Source of the DNA: Tetrahymena thermophila SB210
Taxonomy: Eukaryota; Ciliophora; Oligohymenophorea; Hymenostomatida; Tetrahymenidae
Reading direction: 5' to 3'
NCBI RefSeq assembly: GCF_000189635.1
Contig: NW_002476322.1
Location: forward strand, 558,001-622,000
Length of the DNA: 64,000 bases
Shown: piece by piece, positions 34,900-47,167 of the stretch
Numbering within the stretch: position 1 is the stretch's first letter
Layout of the letters: the number at the start of each line of letters is the position of its first letter
Position numbers and translations under genes: made by a program
Notes under the pieces: generated by a model
What the model saw: only the letters and a program-made list of their open reading frames with translations
Told to the model about the DNA's origin: nothing
Database searches by the model: none

Positions 34900-37540
34900 A
34901 TGACTTCAACTAAATTGTATGCTAGAGGCGTTAATTTTATGGGTAATTTATATAGATCGAGTTTTTTATTCTATTTTATTTTTGGAAGTTTATTTATGGA
35001 TTTATTGATCATGATCATGATAAACATCATAATATTATAAATAAAGGCTAGTTGGGCTTGTTAAATAGATACTAGAACTCTCCTAATTTTTAAGAAATAT
35101 AATAATTGAACGGGAGATAAATAGAGCAGGTAGAAACACACTTTAGTCATTCATTTTGTAGATTAAGTAATTAAAAAATTAAACAAAATGACCTATGAAT
35201 GTTTAAATGAAATTCTTATTCGCACTAGATGATGGCCAGATTCTTCACTGGGGATATGTTTTAGATAGTTTGACATCAACTAGAATATTGAATTATTATA
35301 AATCATCGCCTAAACTCTGCTAAACTTGGTAAAAATACGCTCCGTTCGGGAGGACTTTAAGTATGAGACTTGGAGAAGAGTAACTTAATTTAATGAACGT
35401 AAAAACAGTCATGTAAAAATAAGCAGTAAAATTTTCAATAGGAGGCGGATTCATTTTAGCTCTAAATAGTAATTCGATTAAATATTTAAAACAATTTCAA
35501 GCTATTCATTTTTATTTATTTGCATTTTAGGTTGTTTGAAATTCATCGAGAATTTCGATTTTATTTAAATTATAAAACAAAAGCTGAATTTAAAAAATCT
35601 ACTTAAAAAATATCTTTCTAAGATATTCTTAAATCTTCTTTTATTTAATTATTTCCTAATTAATTCAATTTAAACTTCAACAAAACTATTCAATTTATAT
35701 TTTAAGATGATGGTTCTGTATTTGGTCTTGGTGAAAACTATAAAGGCTAGTTGGGAACAGGCGATTTGGGTTTCAAGCATCACTTTGAACAAATAAAATT
35801 TGACACAAAAGAAAAAATTGTAGATATTACTGCTGGATATTAGCACTCAATATTTTTAACAGGTATTTTTTACAAAAAAAGGTTTTTAAATTAAATTAAT
35901 ATTTCTAAAAATAGAATCTGGTTATTTATATGGAACTGGTAGAGCAAATTGGCATTAAATTGTTCCATACTTAAAAGAAGACAAATAAGATAGTAGATCT
36001 TATGGTATAAATATTTTTTTAATATTATTTAATATAAAAGAAAAATTGTTTTAATTATTTAGTTGATTTTCATAAAATACCCAAAAGAATGGTGATCAAA
36101 AATGAAAAAGTCAAAAAAATGTCTGCTGGTTTTTCTCACACAATTTTCTTGACACTAAGTAATAAAATATATGGCATTGGTCTAAACAATCATGGACAAT
36201 GTGGAGCTTCTAATTTAAACCGTATAACAGTAAGTTGTTACAAAATTTAGATTTTACACACAAATTAAAAATTTCTTTATTTCTTTATGAATATCTCTAA
36301 ATACTTTAAACTGAAAATCTTTATTGTCAAATTTGATTAAATAATTTAATTATAAATACAGTTTTTCCCCAAATGATATTTTTGAAATAAATTAAATTTT
36401 GGAATTTAATTACCAAATATGCCTTTTGATGAAATTTATTTTCCCCACGATTGAAAAGATACATCTTTTATTTGAAAAATTAATTTTTTTTTTGCATTAA
36501 TATTTTTTAAGGGTTTCGATTGAAGTGTAAGGTTTTTTATATTTTTATCTAAATAATTACATCAAAGAATGTAGGAATAAACATTAATATAATTAAAATA
36601 AGATTTTTTTGTGAAATAAATACTTCTACCTATATTTTGTTTGATTACAAAAAAATGGCAAACTAAAAATAATAATGTAAGATAAAACATTAGGATAAAC
36701 CTGAAAATCATATACCAACCAACACAAACAAACTAGTGAATATAATAGCTTCTAAAAATTCTTTTATTATTAACTATTAAAAAGTGCGATGAATATCACC
36801 CAGTTTACACAGAACTAGATAGTGATGAAAAAATCATTGATATAGCTGCAGGAAAAAGTCACAATATTTTTATTACAAGTAAAAAAATTCTTCCCTAAAA
36901 AATTTAGAAATCAATAAATAAAATGATATTTTTCATTAAATTTCATTATTATTTTTACACATTTTTTTAGAGTTATTTTTAACACATTTTTAGATAAAAA
37001 GAAAATATTTGCATTTGGAGCCACTATACACAACTAAATAGGTCGTCTTCCTGGTAGGATATTTATACGAGTATAATGTTTGTTTATAATTTTTATTTAT
37101 AATTGTGTAGAATTTGACATCGATTAATGCAGTCCTACTCAAGTTAGAATCGAAATGGAAGAAGATGAGTACCCCACAAAAGTAAAAGCTGCTTTTGATA
37201 GAAGTGCAGTATTTACAAGTAAATTATCTTAGTTTTTAAGCATCAAAATTTATAAAAATTTACATTGTTTAAAGAAATTGCATAATCATCATTCAATAAG
37301 ATTAACTTATTTTGATGATAAGTGTAATTTAATAAATCTTATATAAAATAATCAAATAAAACTATAAACAATTAAGATAAAGGTAATTGTTATGTTTGGG
37401 GTGGAGAAGATTTGCGAGCTATTGGTGCAGAAAATTATGGACCTGTCTAAAATCTGAAGAAAGAAATGGGATTAACAAGTGAATAAATAAAAGATGTGGG
37501 ACTGGGTTATCTTCACACTCTAGTTTTAGTAGAATAATGA
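34900..37540 (+). CDS. RCC1-repeat (beta-propeller) protein
   Basis: Ten short exons (34900-34942, 35047-35166, 35229-35468, 35707-35862, 35915-36004, 36063-36229, 36785-36878, 36994-37053, 37111-37218, 37383-37540) give 411 residues. Almost every intron is phase 1 and falls inside a repeat. RCC1-type blades are recognisable: Asn-Asp-Gly-Gln-Ile-Leu-His-Trp-Gly, Asp-Gly-Ser-Val-Phe-Gly-Leu-Gly with Gly-Gln-Leu-Gly-Thr-Gly, Ala-Gly-Tyr-Gln-His-Ser, Ala-Gly-Phe-Ser-His-Thr, Tyr-Gly-Ile-Gly-x-Asn-Asn-His-Gly-Gln-Cys-Gly and Ala-Gly-Lys-Ser-His-Asn. The family ranges from the Ran exchange factor RCC1 to many adaptor propellers. No Ran-specific signature or extra domain is visible, so the specific role is open. 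The 555-nt intron 36230-36784 is much larger than its neighbours. Confidence 0.85.
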
Positions 37541-38412
37541 GAATATCAAAGGATAAAAACCATTAATGCAGATTGTTTGCTTTGATTACGCATGCCTTGG
37601 TTATATTAATTTATACTTACCTAATTAAATAGTAAATAAAAGGAAAAAAATCCATAAGTCAAATTAAATTAAAATTGTAAAAATTGTTTGAAATTCTTTC
37701 ATTAAGCTATTTGTGCATATTTATTTTTTTAATTGCATCATATTATCTATCAATCTAATTCACTAATTACCTTTCGTATTATCAAAAATCAAACAAAATT
37801 AAATCCACTTATTATTTGAAATGTATTTTCATTATTTGTCTTTTTACCAAAAAAATGATAAATATTTGCATCAAGCATTCTTCAAATTTACAAAACGAAA
37901 TTAATACTTTTTAGCTTTTTTTACTATCTTAGCTGCTGTAAATAGCTGTTAAGACTATTATATATTCTCTCTAAACATAACCAAATTAGCATATAACTTC
38001 AAATAATAATTGGATAATTAGGTAGACTAGCTTAAAATGACTAGTAAATTATTAAAATTTCTATCTGATGATAGAAATATTATATATTTTTCTGTTTATT
38101 TCAGTGTTATATAATTCGTAAATGTCAAAAAAAAAAAAGATTTTTTAAGAATTAACGAAGACTTTTATGAATCATAAATGTGTAATAAAGCTGCCATATT
38201 TAATTTGTATAAATCTTCAAATAAATTGGTTAATAAGGTTGTAAGATAAAATAATTAATGTTAAAAATATGCACTACAAAAAATTGCAATTATGTATATA
38301 TCCTACTTATAAATTTGTTAAACAAAGTGATAGATTTAAAGTATATTTTCTAGTTTTTTTATCTAATCTTATATTTTCTAATTGGATATTCTTCATCCAT
38401 TAATCCACCTTT
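37541..38412. other. Convergent intergenic region
   Basis: 872 nt between the 3' ends of the RCC1 gene (+) and the first two-transmembrane gene (-). A/T-rich; no RNA gene or repeat seen. Confidence 0.5.
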
Positions 38413-38775
38413 TCATTTTAAGTTTTCCTTAAGAGCGAGTTATTCTTCCATCAACTTTTGTCTGTAGATATCTCTCTTACCGATACGGAAGAACCACAAA
38501 CTGCCGCAAGCAACAATATAAACAAGGAAAATAACTAAGTTGAAGTACATATTTTCATGGTAGTATTTGTTGTTGTTTGCTTGAGTATTTTTAGAATCAG
38601 TAGCCCAAGAAATTAAGCCATACAATATAGCAACGATTACAGCATAAGTGGAAAGCATCAAACCAGAAAGCATTACATAATCTATAACACCAGAGGGTTG
38701 ATCTTCATAAGTGAGGGGAACATATTCACTCTTGGTGGTGTTCTCTGTTTAGACTAAGGGATCTTTTAATGACAT
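38413..38775 (-). CDS. Small two-transmembrane protein (paralogue 1)
   Basis: Intronless, 120 residues, reading from 38775 down to the TGA at 38413-38415, with two in-frame TAA codons read as Gln. A polar N-terminus of about 35 residues is followed by a hydrophobic helix with Leu-Met-Leu-Ser-Thr-Tyr-Ala. A loop with Trp-Ala-Thr-Asp-Ser and Asn-rich sequence comes next, then a second helix with Phe-Asn-Leu-Val-Ile-Phe-x-x-Tyr-Ile-Val, ending in Ile-Gly-Lys-Arg and a charged tail. The same plan is found in the gene at 41193-41579, so the two are paralogues. The third-codon composition is C-richer than in surrounding genes, which suggests good expression. I do not recognise the family. No catalytic residues are evident; a small membrane scaffold or subunit of a larger complex is possible. 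Confidence 0.82.
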
Positions 38776-41192
38776 TTTGGATTTAACTAATTTATTTTTA
38801 GATAATTTCTTTTTTTGGATATTTTAATTACAAATTATTAATTATTTGAGGCTAAGAAATACCTAAGCACTTAAACGAAGAGTTTTTGTTATATTCAACA
38901 TCTAAGATATTAAAGCATTCAATATCACTTGATTTAATATCATGAATTTTACTTTCAATTAAATAAATAGATTTCATATTTAGAGAAAGATTCCTAAATT
39001 CTTTTACATTTGTTAATACATATAAGCAAACATGTTTATTTCAAATCAAAATTATCTAGACTTAACTAATTTTTTATTAGTTTGTTCCAAAATTAATTCA
39101 ATTTTTTTAAAAATAATAATTTTAATGCTAAATAATTCTTAATATTATAAAAACAATATCATTTTTTTTTCAATTAAATTAAAACTTAAATTTAAGCTTT
39201 TAATGAAAAATTTAAGAAATATAAAATTTTTTAAGCATCGCTAAAAGCAAAAAAAACTCCTTACATAAATATTTTATGTGTTAACCAATTAAATAAATTT
39301 TTTTATATTTATCAATCATATAAACAGCTTTTAAATAAATCACAAAAATTCCTATTTATTAAATCTAAATATTTGTCTTCTAAGAATTATATAAAATATA
39401 TTATATTGCTTACTTTTTTTCAAGAATAATTCAAAATGTAATTGATAAAAATATAAATTAAATAAAATTTAACAAGGATTTAAAAAATAAAAAATTTAAA
39501 TTTTCTTATATTAAAATCATAAGGTAGTTAAGAATTATTTGTCTGTATTTACTCTTAAATGCTAAAAGAAATTTACTTGCTTTTTAAAGTAATTTAATAA
39601 ATTATTAAGTTTGATTTATGCATGTCAAAATAATTTTAATTTTAGCTTTTTACAGAAATAATTATTTGTTAATTTACATTTACAATATTTTTAAAAATCT
39701 TAAATAATTATCAAACACCTTTTTAATATTATCATCAACTTCTACATAATTATATTAATTTTTTATATATAAAATTTAAAATATAAATATAGATGAATAT
39801 TTTAGTCTAAAAATATTAATTGACCTCTTCCTTTTTAAATATTTTTTAAAACTTTTTAATTTAATTAAAAAATCTAATTTAGAAATAAATTCTAATTATT
39901 TTATCATTTTTACTTATATCACTGCTAAATTGCTACCCAAATATTAAAAATCTAAATAAAACTGATTTATTAAAAGTTAAAAAATCACATAACATTTCTA
40001 TAACAATGCTGTTTAAATATTACATTACAAATGAAAGTAGGATAATTTTTTATCCATCAAAATAAAGCATTTAAAAATATTTATTACTTTATGCTATTTA
40101 AAATAGGTTTAAGGTTATAATTTCAATACACAAATTAAATTTATCAAATAATATATAGATTATTATGACAGTTCATCATATTTTTAAAATAAATCATGTA
40201 AAAATTAGTAGAAAAATATTATTTTTTATTATAGAGATACATATTAAGAATATTGTATTATCTTTTTCAATTTTAAAATCAAAACATTCATTGTAGCTTT
40301 TAAATTTGATCTTTTTACACAATGACATTATTTAGTACTGAATATTTAAATTAATCAATATCAAAAGTGAATTTTATTTAATTGATTTTAGAGTTTTTAT
40401 TCTCAACTTATTCTGATAGATTAAAATAAGGATAAAACTTTCTCAAATATTCATAAGCTAAAAAAATGAAAAATTTTAATCACTTATAATTAAAATTAAA
40501 GATATTACTTTACATATTTACCAATATTCTGGTTAGCTGTTAGGTACTTATTTTTATCAAAACTGTTAAAATTTTAGTTTATAACAATTAAATTACTGTC
40601 TTCTATTACCTTATATTTGTTTATTTACTTAGAAGAATTTGCAAATTAAAATAGATAATCTATGCTTTTGTTATTAATTTTATTGCTTTATAGATTGTCT
40701 CTCTTTCTTTTTTTTCAAGACTTTCTTTGATTTATTTTTGTTTCTTTGTTTTTTTATTTTAATATAAGAAATGTCTAGATTTTGCAAAATATTATTTAAT
40801 TAGTCTAAAAATGTATTTTTTGTACATTTAAAAGCCATATATATTCTTGTATTATCAGTATATTCCTAGTATTCTTCTTTCTAACAATTAAATTAGTTAT
40901 GTAAAACGAATGATTGATTGATTCATTGATTAAGGCAGTAGAAGGAATTCTTAAATAAATTTTTATTAGAAATCTTTAATTGAGAAATAGTTAATTTTAA
41001 TTGTTAGTAAATTAGTTTGTGAAAGTTTGATTTATATTGGACTATTAATATCAAATATGGTACAAGGTTATACTAAAATGCCATATATATAAAAGAATTC
41101 AAAGTATATACGAAAAAATAAGATAAATAAACAAATAGTGAATATATTTCATGTATTATTAATTTGTTTTATAGTTTAATATTTGAGCAATC
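38776..41192. other. Gene-free 2.4 kb between two-transmembrane paralogues
   Basis: Very A/T-rich. It holds the promoter of the 38.4 kb gene and the 3' flank of the 41.2 kb gene, both on the minus strand. I see no third paralogue, RNA gene or repeat. Confidence 0.5.
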
Positions 41193-41579
41193 TCATTAAA
41201 TTAACTTGTTTTATTCAGCATTGTTGTCTTATTTTCTAGTTAATCTTGATTATATTTCAAGTTTCTTCTTGATGAGGTCTTATTTCATTTGTTCTCTTCT
41301 TCCAATGAAGATTTTCCATAGAATAGCGCAGATAACAATATAGCAACAGAAAATGACTAAATTAAAGATTTAACAACCCAAATAAAGGTCATGCTAGTTA
41401 GGACCGCTGTTAGCACCCCATTCTGTGAAAATATATAACAATAAGCATATAATACCATAAGTGAGACACATCATACCTATGATACCCATCCAATCTAAGA
41501 TTGAGGTACGCTTGGCCATATATTCGTTCATAGCCTCATCGGAGTTTTCGTCTTTCTTTTCTTATTGTTGGGAGGACAT
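41193..41579 (-). CDS. Small two-transmembrane protein (paralogue 2)
   Basis: Intronless, 128 residues from the ATG at 41579 to TGA at 41193-41195. The N-terminus is Gln/Glu/Lys-rich. The first helix contains Gly-Met-Met-Cys-Leu-Thr-Tyr-Gly-Ile, then Glu-Trp-Gly-Ala-Asn-Ser in the loop. The second helix has Ile-Phe-Asn-Leu-Val-Ile-Phe-Cys-Cys-Tyr-Ile-Val, ending in Ile-Gly-Arg-Arg and a basic coiled tail. The shared Thr-Tyr in helix one, the Asn-Leu-Val-Ile-Phe core and the Ile-Gly-[KR]-Arg exit make it a paralogue of the 38.4 kb gene, which has the same orientation. Function unknown. The start is the only Met before the first helix that gives a complete N-terminus. Confidence 0.82.
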
Positions 41580-41710
41580 TTTGGTGATTTTTTTTGCCTA
41601 TATAATTTATATTTTTTTATAATTTGTATTTTTTTTAATTTAATATGTTAATTATATTTTTTTGGAAGACTTGTTAACAAATTTAAAGAGTTAAAAACTA
41701 TTCCGTTCAA

Positions 41711-41724
41711 CCTACCTACCTACC
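41711..41724. repeat. (CCTA)n tract
   Basis: Three and a half CCTA units, about 130 nt upstream of the start of the minus-strand two-transmembrane gene. It stands out as a C-rich patch in A/T-rich DNA. It is not a telomeric repeat, which in Tetrahymena is CCCCAA. Confidence 0.7.
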
Positions 41725-41880
41725 TTAATAGCTTCTTAGCCAATATTTAAAGTCAGCAAATAATTAATTTATTTGATTAATTTTTTCTATCACTAATTAA
41801 TGTAATTATAAAGAAGAAACGTAGCACTTTTTATTGCATTCTATCTAAGTAAAATTTTAGATTGAATGACTCTACTAAAA

Positions 41881-41946
41881 CTCCAGTTCTATTCTTTGAC
41901 AATTACTTATTGAGTCAAAGCTAAATTTTTTGCCAGAAATCTGGAG
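41881..41946. repeat. Nested inverted repeat / potential foldback
   Basis: CTCCAG at 41881-41886 is complementary to CTGGAG at 41941-41946. Inside lies CTTTGAC at 41894-41900, complementary to GTCAAAG at 41914-41920. Together they could form an interrupted hairpin in RNA or single-stranded DNA. It could be a small regulatory RNA, a remnant of a foldback element, or chance. Confidence 0.4.
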
Positions 41947-42996
41947 CAAAATAAAATGGAGTAAATCCAAACTCTTACAAACTCCACTCTAAAATATTTG
42001 ATTTTTATAAAAAAAACAGTAAAAACTGACAAATAAATATTAATCATATTTGAATACTGATGTATTTGTCAATAATTAATTATTTTTCGCTTGAAATTGC
42101 AAATCTTAGAAAAATACTCCATTAATTTTAAATCAATCAAAAATTAATTGTGTATTTTGCTCTATTAATTACTTATAAATTTGTATTAATTTTTTAAATA
42201 TTATATGAAGCAATCTTTCAAAATTATTAATATTAAAATATGTCTTATTTAAAAAATATGTGTAATTTCTTATTAACCTTTAATCTCGTGTAATATAACT
42301 TAATTTTCTTCATCTAAGAAATACAAATTTACTTGATTTTTCTATAAATCATTTATTTATAGATTTAATTTTTGAATTCTATTTATTATTTTAGGAGAAT
42401 TTAATTTTAGTAGAAAGTACTATAAATAGAAAAGTATGCAGTTTTTTGTGTATAATTACTATTAAAATGAGTATTTCCTGTCAATTTGAGAATTTAAAAT
42501 TAAATTTCCTTTAATTAAATGCAAATCTAGCCTTAAATATTTTGAAAAGTTTAATAAAATTTTACTTTAAATATATTATTGATATGAAAATAAATATTTT
42601 AATTGCATTTTTTTTAAAGTAAAATTTAATCTTAAAGAATAACTTCTCTTCTTCAATTTAATTTTTGATTTTCTCAAAATTAAATTAAGCAAGTAAGTGT
42701 CCTAATTATAGATCAAAAGAAATTAGATTGATGAAAAAATTGAAATTAGCTGATTCAGATAAAATAATTTAATCAATTATCTAAATATTTTAATTCATTT
42801 AACTTAAAGCAATAATGCAATCGCTATAAATATCAATTATAATTTGAATGAATTTTAAAGTATATTTTTTATTCATTCCACAAAATACAAAATTTTAGTG
42901 ATAAATTTTATATCTTATCTTAAAAAATATTATCCATATAAATTATCTATTAGTTAGGGAAAAAATATATATACCTAATTAAAGTTATAATCTTAA

Positions 42997-45102
42997 ATGG
43001 AGTACACTCATTAACAATAATATTAATCTCAATTCGAGAATAAAAAAGAACCATAGAATTTTAGCTAAAGGCACGTTGAACGAGTATCATAATTAGGATA
43101 TTTTCCTCAATAAAAAGCTGGTTATATATCAGAAGATAGGCGATATGATTAAATTAATAATATGAGTCCAACAGATTAAAGCGACCTTTAACAAAAAAAT
43201 CAAATTTTTAATCAAAGCCCAGAGATTAAAAATGAAAAAGAAACTTATTCAGGATCTATTAGAAAAAGAAAATTTATGCCTTATGCAAATTAAAATAATG
43301 AAAGTCTTTAAAATGTTTTAGATGCAGAAAAAGTTAATAATATTGAACAAGAGAGGAATAGTTATTATAAAGATCACAGCATTTAGAAATTAAATTAATC
43401 AATGGATGCCCGAAACCACAATAGCGACTTTAATAATAGCTATTAACGATAAAAAACTTTAGAATATTCAAGCAATTCTCCTGTGAAGCTGCCGTCTATA
43501 GTATAACACTTATATAACTCTGTAAATTACTACAACAAAAACTAGCCTGCAACTCGATATTCTTAAGATACATTAAAGGAAAGACACTAGCGTTAAAAAG
43601 AAATAAAACAAAGACTTTATTAAGTAATGGCTCCTCAAGAAAGCTATTATGAATAATATAATGGATTTTATCATTAAAATGATTATTCTTTGAATGTTAA
43701 TGATGATTTAATAAAAAAAAGGTTACTTTTAGAGAATTGTAACCGAGAGAGTTAGTTTGAAGATAATAATACGTTTTCCAATTACATTTCATAGAATTAA
43801 AAGGAAGAGTAAAAAAGTAATGGAATGCAATAAGGGATGTCTCAAAATAAATCTTACTTGATGAGTGACCACACTCCTGTTTTTACCAGAAGCGGTTTAT
43901 AAAAAGCAAGTAATAATTAGATTTAGGGCTTGGATTCGATCAGAGATGAAGGCGATTAAGTTTCTACAAGGTATTGCTAAATTAATGAATTAAATAAGTA
44001 TAGTATTAGGAAAAAAGTAGGAGCTTCCGTTGAAAAAAAAGAAGGTTAATCAACTAATTTACCTTCAAGTATCACAAGCTCAAAGATTTCTTGTTTATAA
44101 AACAACCCTAGCTACAGTTTTATTGACCATGTTAACTCTTAATTGCTTTAGATAAAACTTAATCAATAGCATTACTAATAATAGCAATAGCAATCATAAC
44201 AATAAATAAGTATTTATAAAAACTAAAATTCAAATAATAGTTTTCTGCAAAATGAACAAAAAGATTAATTAAAAAAAGTTAGGAGCATTACTTATGATGG
44301 AAAGAGTAGCTCTCCTAAATTTTCTTAGAAAGTTGACAATATGTCTGAATAAGACAAGAATGTTTAGAATATTAAAGGTTATTTTAATCGGAAGTATAAT
44401 TAAAATGCAACTGAGCCTGGTGGAAAGTACTATCCTCGATATGACTATAGCGAATTTAGAATGCAATCCGATTATGCTGAAGATAAACATTTTCACGATT
44501 CAAAACCTTAGCTATTATAATTAAGATAGAGATCTTCCCGATCATTGTTGCAAGACCCTTAAATAAAGAAAAAAAGAGACTCCTATACTTTTTCTTTCCA
44601 AAATTCGTAAACTGAAAAGTTTCATGCTCAATAGCATAAGTAAAACTAGTAGATAAATCCCATAGAAGCATTGTAAAATATAATTAGTGAAGCTGCTAAT
44701 GGACCACCAGTAAAGAAAAAGAGTAGGAAGGCTTCCAGAGTGCATGTAGGATAAGAGGAAGAAAACGAAGACATAATTCTCGATAAAAACCTAATAGAAA
44801 ATGAAAAGAATAGCTAAGGGAAATAAAATTCTTCAAAAAAGGCAACTGCTATAGATAATTAAAGAAAAAGTAGAGACTTTATAGATAATCATAATAATTA
44901 AGTTTAGGATACAAATTAAAAGTATTCTCCAGATATTTAACCTCATTTTTATATGGATAACAGCAGTTATTTGAATAATGCACGGATATTTTCAAAATAA
45001 AGTAACTAAAATTTACCTAAAAATGAAAATTAATAATAAAATTTAAATTTCGAGATAGATTCTACCTTTAATCTTTAAAAAGAATTAGATAAAGATTAAT
45101 GA
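42997..45102 (+). CDS. Unrecognised intronless gene, 701-residue low-complexity protein
   Basis: Single open frame with TAA/TAG as Gln from ATG 42997 to TGA 45100-45102. The product is 701 residues, very rich in Asn, Gln, Ser, Tyr and Lys, without hydrophobic segments or recognisable domain. Many Tyr and Arg residues are scattered in the first half (for example Arg-Lys-Arg-Lys-Phe-Met-Pro). A basic cluster near residues 570-580 (Lys-Lys-Lys-Ser-Arg-Lys) is followed by acidic residues; this could be a nuclear localisation signal. The length without TGA and the balanced codon use support a real gene, but I cannot assign a function. An intrinsically disordered nuclear or cytoplasmic protein is the plainest reading. 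Confidence 0.65.
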
Positions 45103-47167
45103 TGAAAATATTAAAAGGTTATTTAAAATAGAAATAGCTTGCTTAATTTTATTTACAATTATTAATTAAACATCTTATTTTACACTAATTACCACAAATT
45201 AAAACCTCAACTTACTTGGTTATTTTTCAGATTATACTGTCGATTTTTTCGTTTTTGCAATGTAATTTTGAATTTAAGTACATTAAAAAAGAGGTAAATA
45301 TGGTACTAGTTGATAATATTTTAAAAAAATAAAAATTAAAAAAAAAATAAAGTTTGTAAATACTACATTTTTGATTTGTAAGATATTAGGAAGAAAGTGT
45401 TTTTGTTTAAATTTTTTATCAAAAACCTTATCTGATATCTTGAATTAATTTGCGATATAATTACTTAAGTTACAGTAAAAATCACAGAATAAATCATAGG
45501 AAATAAATATTTGATCAATCCAATTAATTATAAAAATTATGTAAATTACAGCATTCTCTACTATTATTTAATTAAAATAATTAGAATAAATAACAAAGGC
45601 AATTTATTTTAGAATACTAGCTTTGCATTTTAGTTTTAAAATAAATGTCTGAAAAATATAAATATCTGATTGATTTTTGTTTATTTGTCTATTTATTTTG
45701 TTGAAGTAGTATGTTATACACTTAATTATCTTAATTAATTAAGATTTCATGCTGATCATATTTCTCAAGACTGTAATTAATTAGTATAAATTTAATTAAA
45801 ATACTTTGCTTAATTTCTTTTTAGAATAGAAGAAAAATCATGCATGAATAAATTCAATTCTAAATATAAAATTTGTTAAAATATAAATTCCAAAATATTT
45901 ACTTTGATTATTTTTTCTAAAATGGAAGTCTTCATTACATACATTTATTAATTAATTTTCTTTGTTTTTTTTATTATGTATTTAATTAATTTAATTTAAT
46001 TTAAACAATGAATTTTACCTTAAAATAAAAATATTCCTCTCTAATTTATTAATAGTATTAACTAGTAATAGAAAAATAATAATAAGACTTCAAACTTTCC
46101 AATATTTTAAATTAATAATTATCAGAATTAATTGTTCTTTTAGAATACAAAATACTGATACTTAAAGTAAAACGCATTAATAAAAAAGTTTCTCTCTAAT
46201 AGCAACTCTGCTTAATTGATACCGATTATAAATACTTTTTAGTCTACACAAGCTAAATTAAATTATAATCTTTTTTTTTTGATATTATAGACATTAGATA
46301 TCTTTTCATCACAACATAAATAAATTAAAAACTAAAAATAATGCTCATATGCCATCCATATATATCTTCTTTTTTAAACTCAAATATATTAATTGCACTT
46401 ATGGCAATAATTTATTGAATTTTAATTTAAATTCTAGAAATGTTATCTATCTTAAGTAATTACTTAATTTGCGGTAAAATTTGAATTAAATTACTGAATT
46501 TGTATTTTTGGTTAACTGATTGATTTCATTATTGAGCGGTAGATTATAGTAAGAAATAAAAATAGACTGATTTGGCACTTGAATGAATATTTAGATTTTT
46601 ATTTTTCAAATTATATTAAATTAGTATATTTTTTTTGTAGCTGCGTGATTCCTGATAAATTCTATATTCCCTTTTTAATACATTAAAATATTCAGAAGAT
46701 CTTTTTTGTTATTTATTAAATATACAATTTACTGAAACCACCTTTACTCAAAAATAAATAAGTCTATGATATTAATACCACTGAAAATAAAAATGAATTT
46801 TTTATCAAAAGGTTGTTACATTGTTTCTCTTTCTAAAAGTATTAGCTTTGTATTATATTATTTTTACTTTACGAAGATATAATTTAATTAAATTTTTGCA
46901 AACAAATGTGTCAAAGAATAGACAAAAAAATTAAACTATAAATTAGATTTTATCGTAAAAGAATATCTCATTACAACTTATTTCAAACAAGATTTCCTTA
47001 ATATATTTGCCTTATTATTAATTGTCAATTATTAAGTACAAATATAAACAAATATTCTTAAATAAATTACAAGGAAATCATCATCAAAAAAAGAAATACA
47101 TTCTATCCGTCTAACAAAAAATAAAGGAACAGACAAGTCTAATCCATAAAATAGAACTATACTAAAA
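45103..47167. other. Intergenic, 2.1 kb
   Basis: A/T-rich with a perfect 16-nt palindrome at 46452-46467 (TTAAGTAA and its complement). No gene seen. Confidence 0.5.

Larger units (their letters stand above)
41580..42996. other. Divergent intergenic region
   Basis: 1.4 kb shared upstream region of the minus-strand two-transmembrane gene and the plus-strand gene at 42997. It holds a (CCTA)n tract at 41711-41724 and a nested inverted repeat at 41881-41946, both described separately. Confidence 0.5.

Noticed and set aside
38776..41192. Possible third two-transmembrane paralogue between the two copies
   Set aside because: No frame with the Asn-Leu-Val-Ile-Phe core or the Ile-Gly-[KR]-Arg exit is present on either strand.
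41711..41724. CCTA tract as telomere-like or breakage sequence
   Set aside because: Ciliate telomeres of this group are CCCCAA repeats and the Tetrahymena breakage site is a defined 15-mer. Neither is found anywhere in the window.
44269..44745. Opposing frames inside the 701-residue gene
   Set aside because: Shadows of a longer open frame that is continuous under code 6; their own products are hydrophobic low-complexity without a start context.
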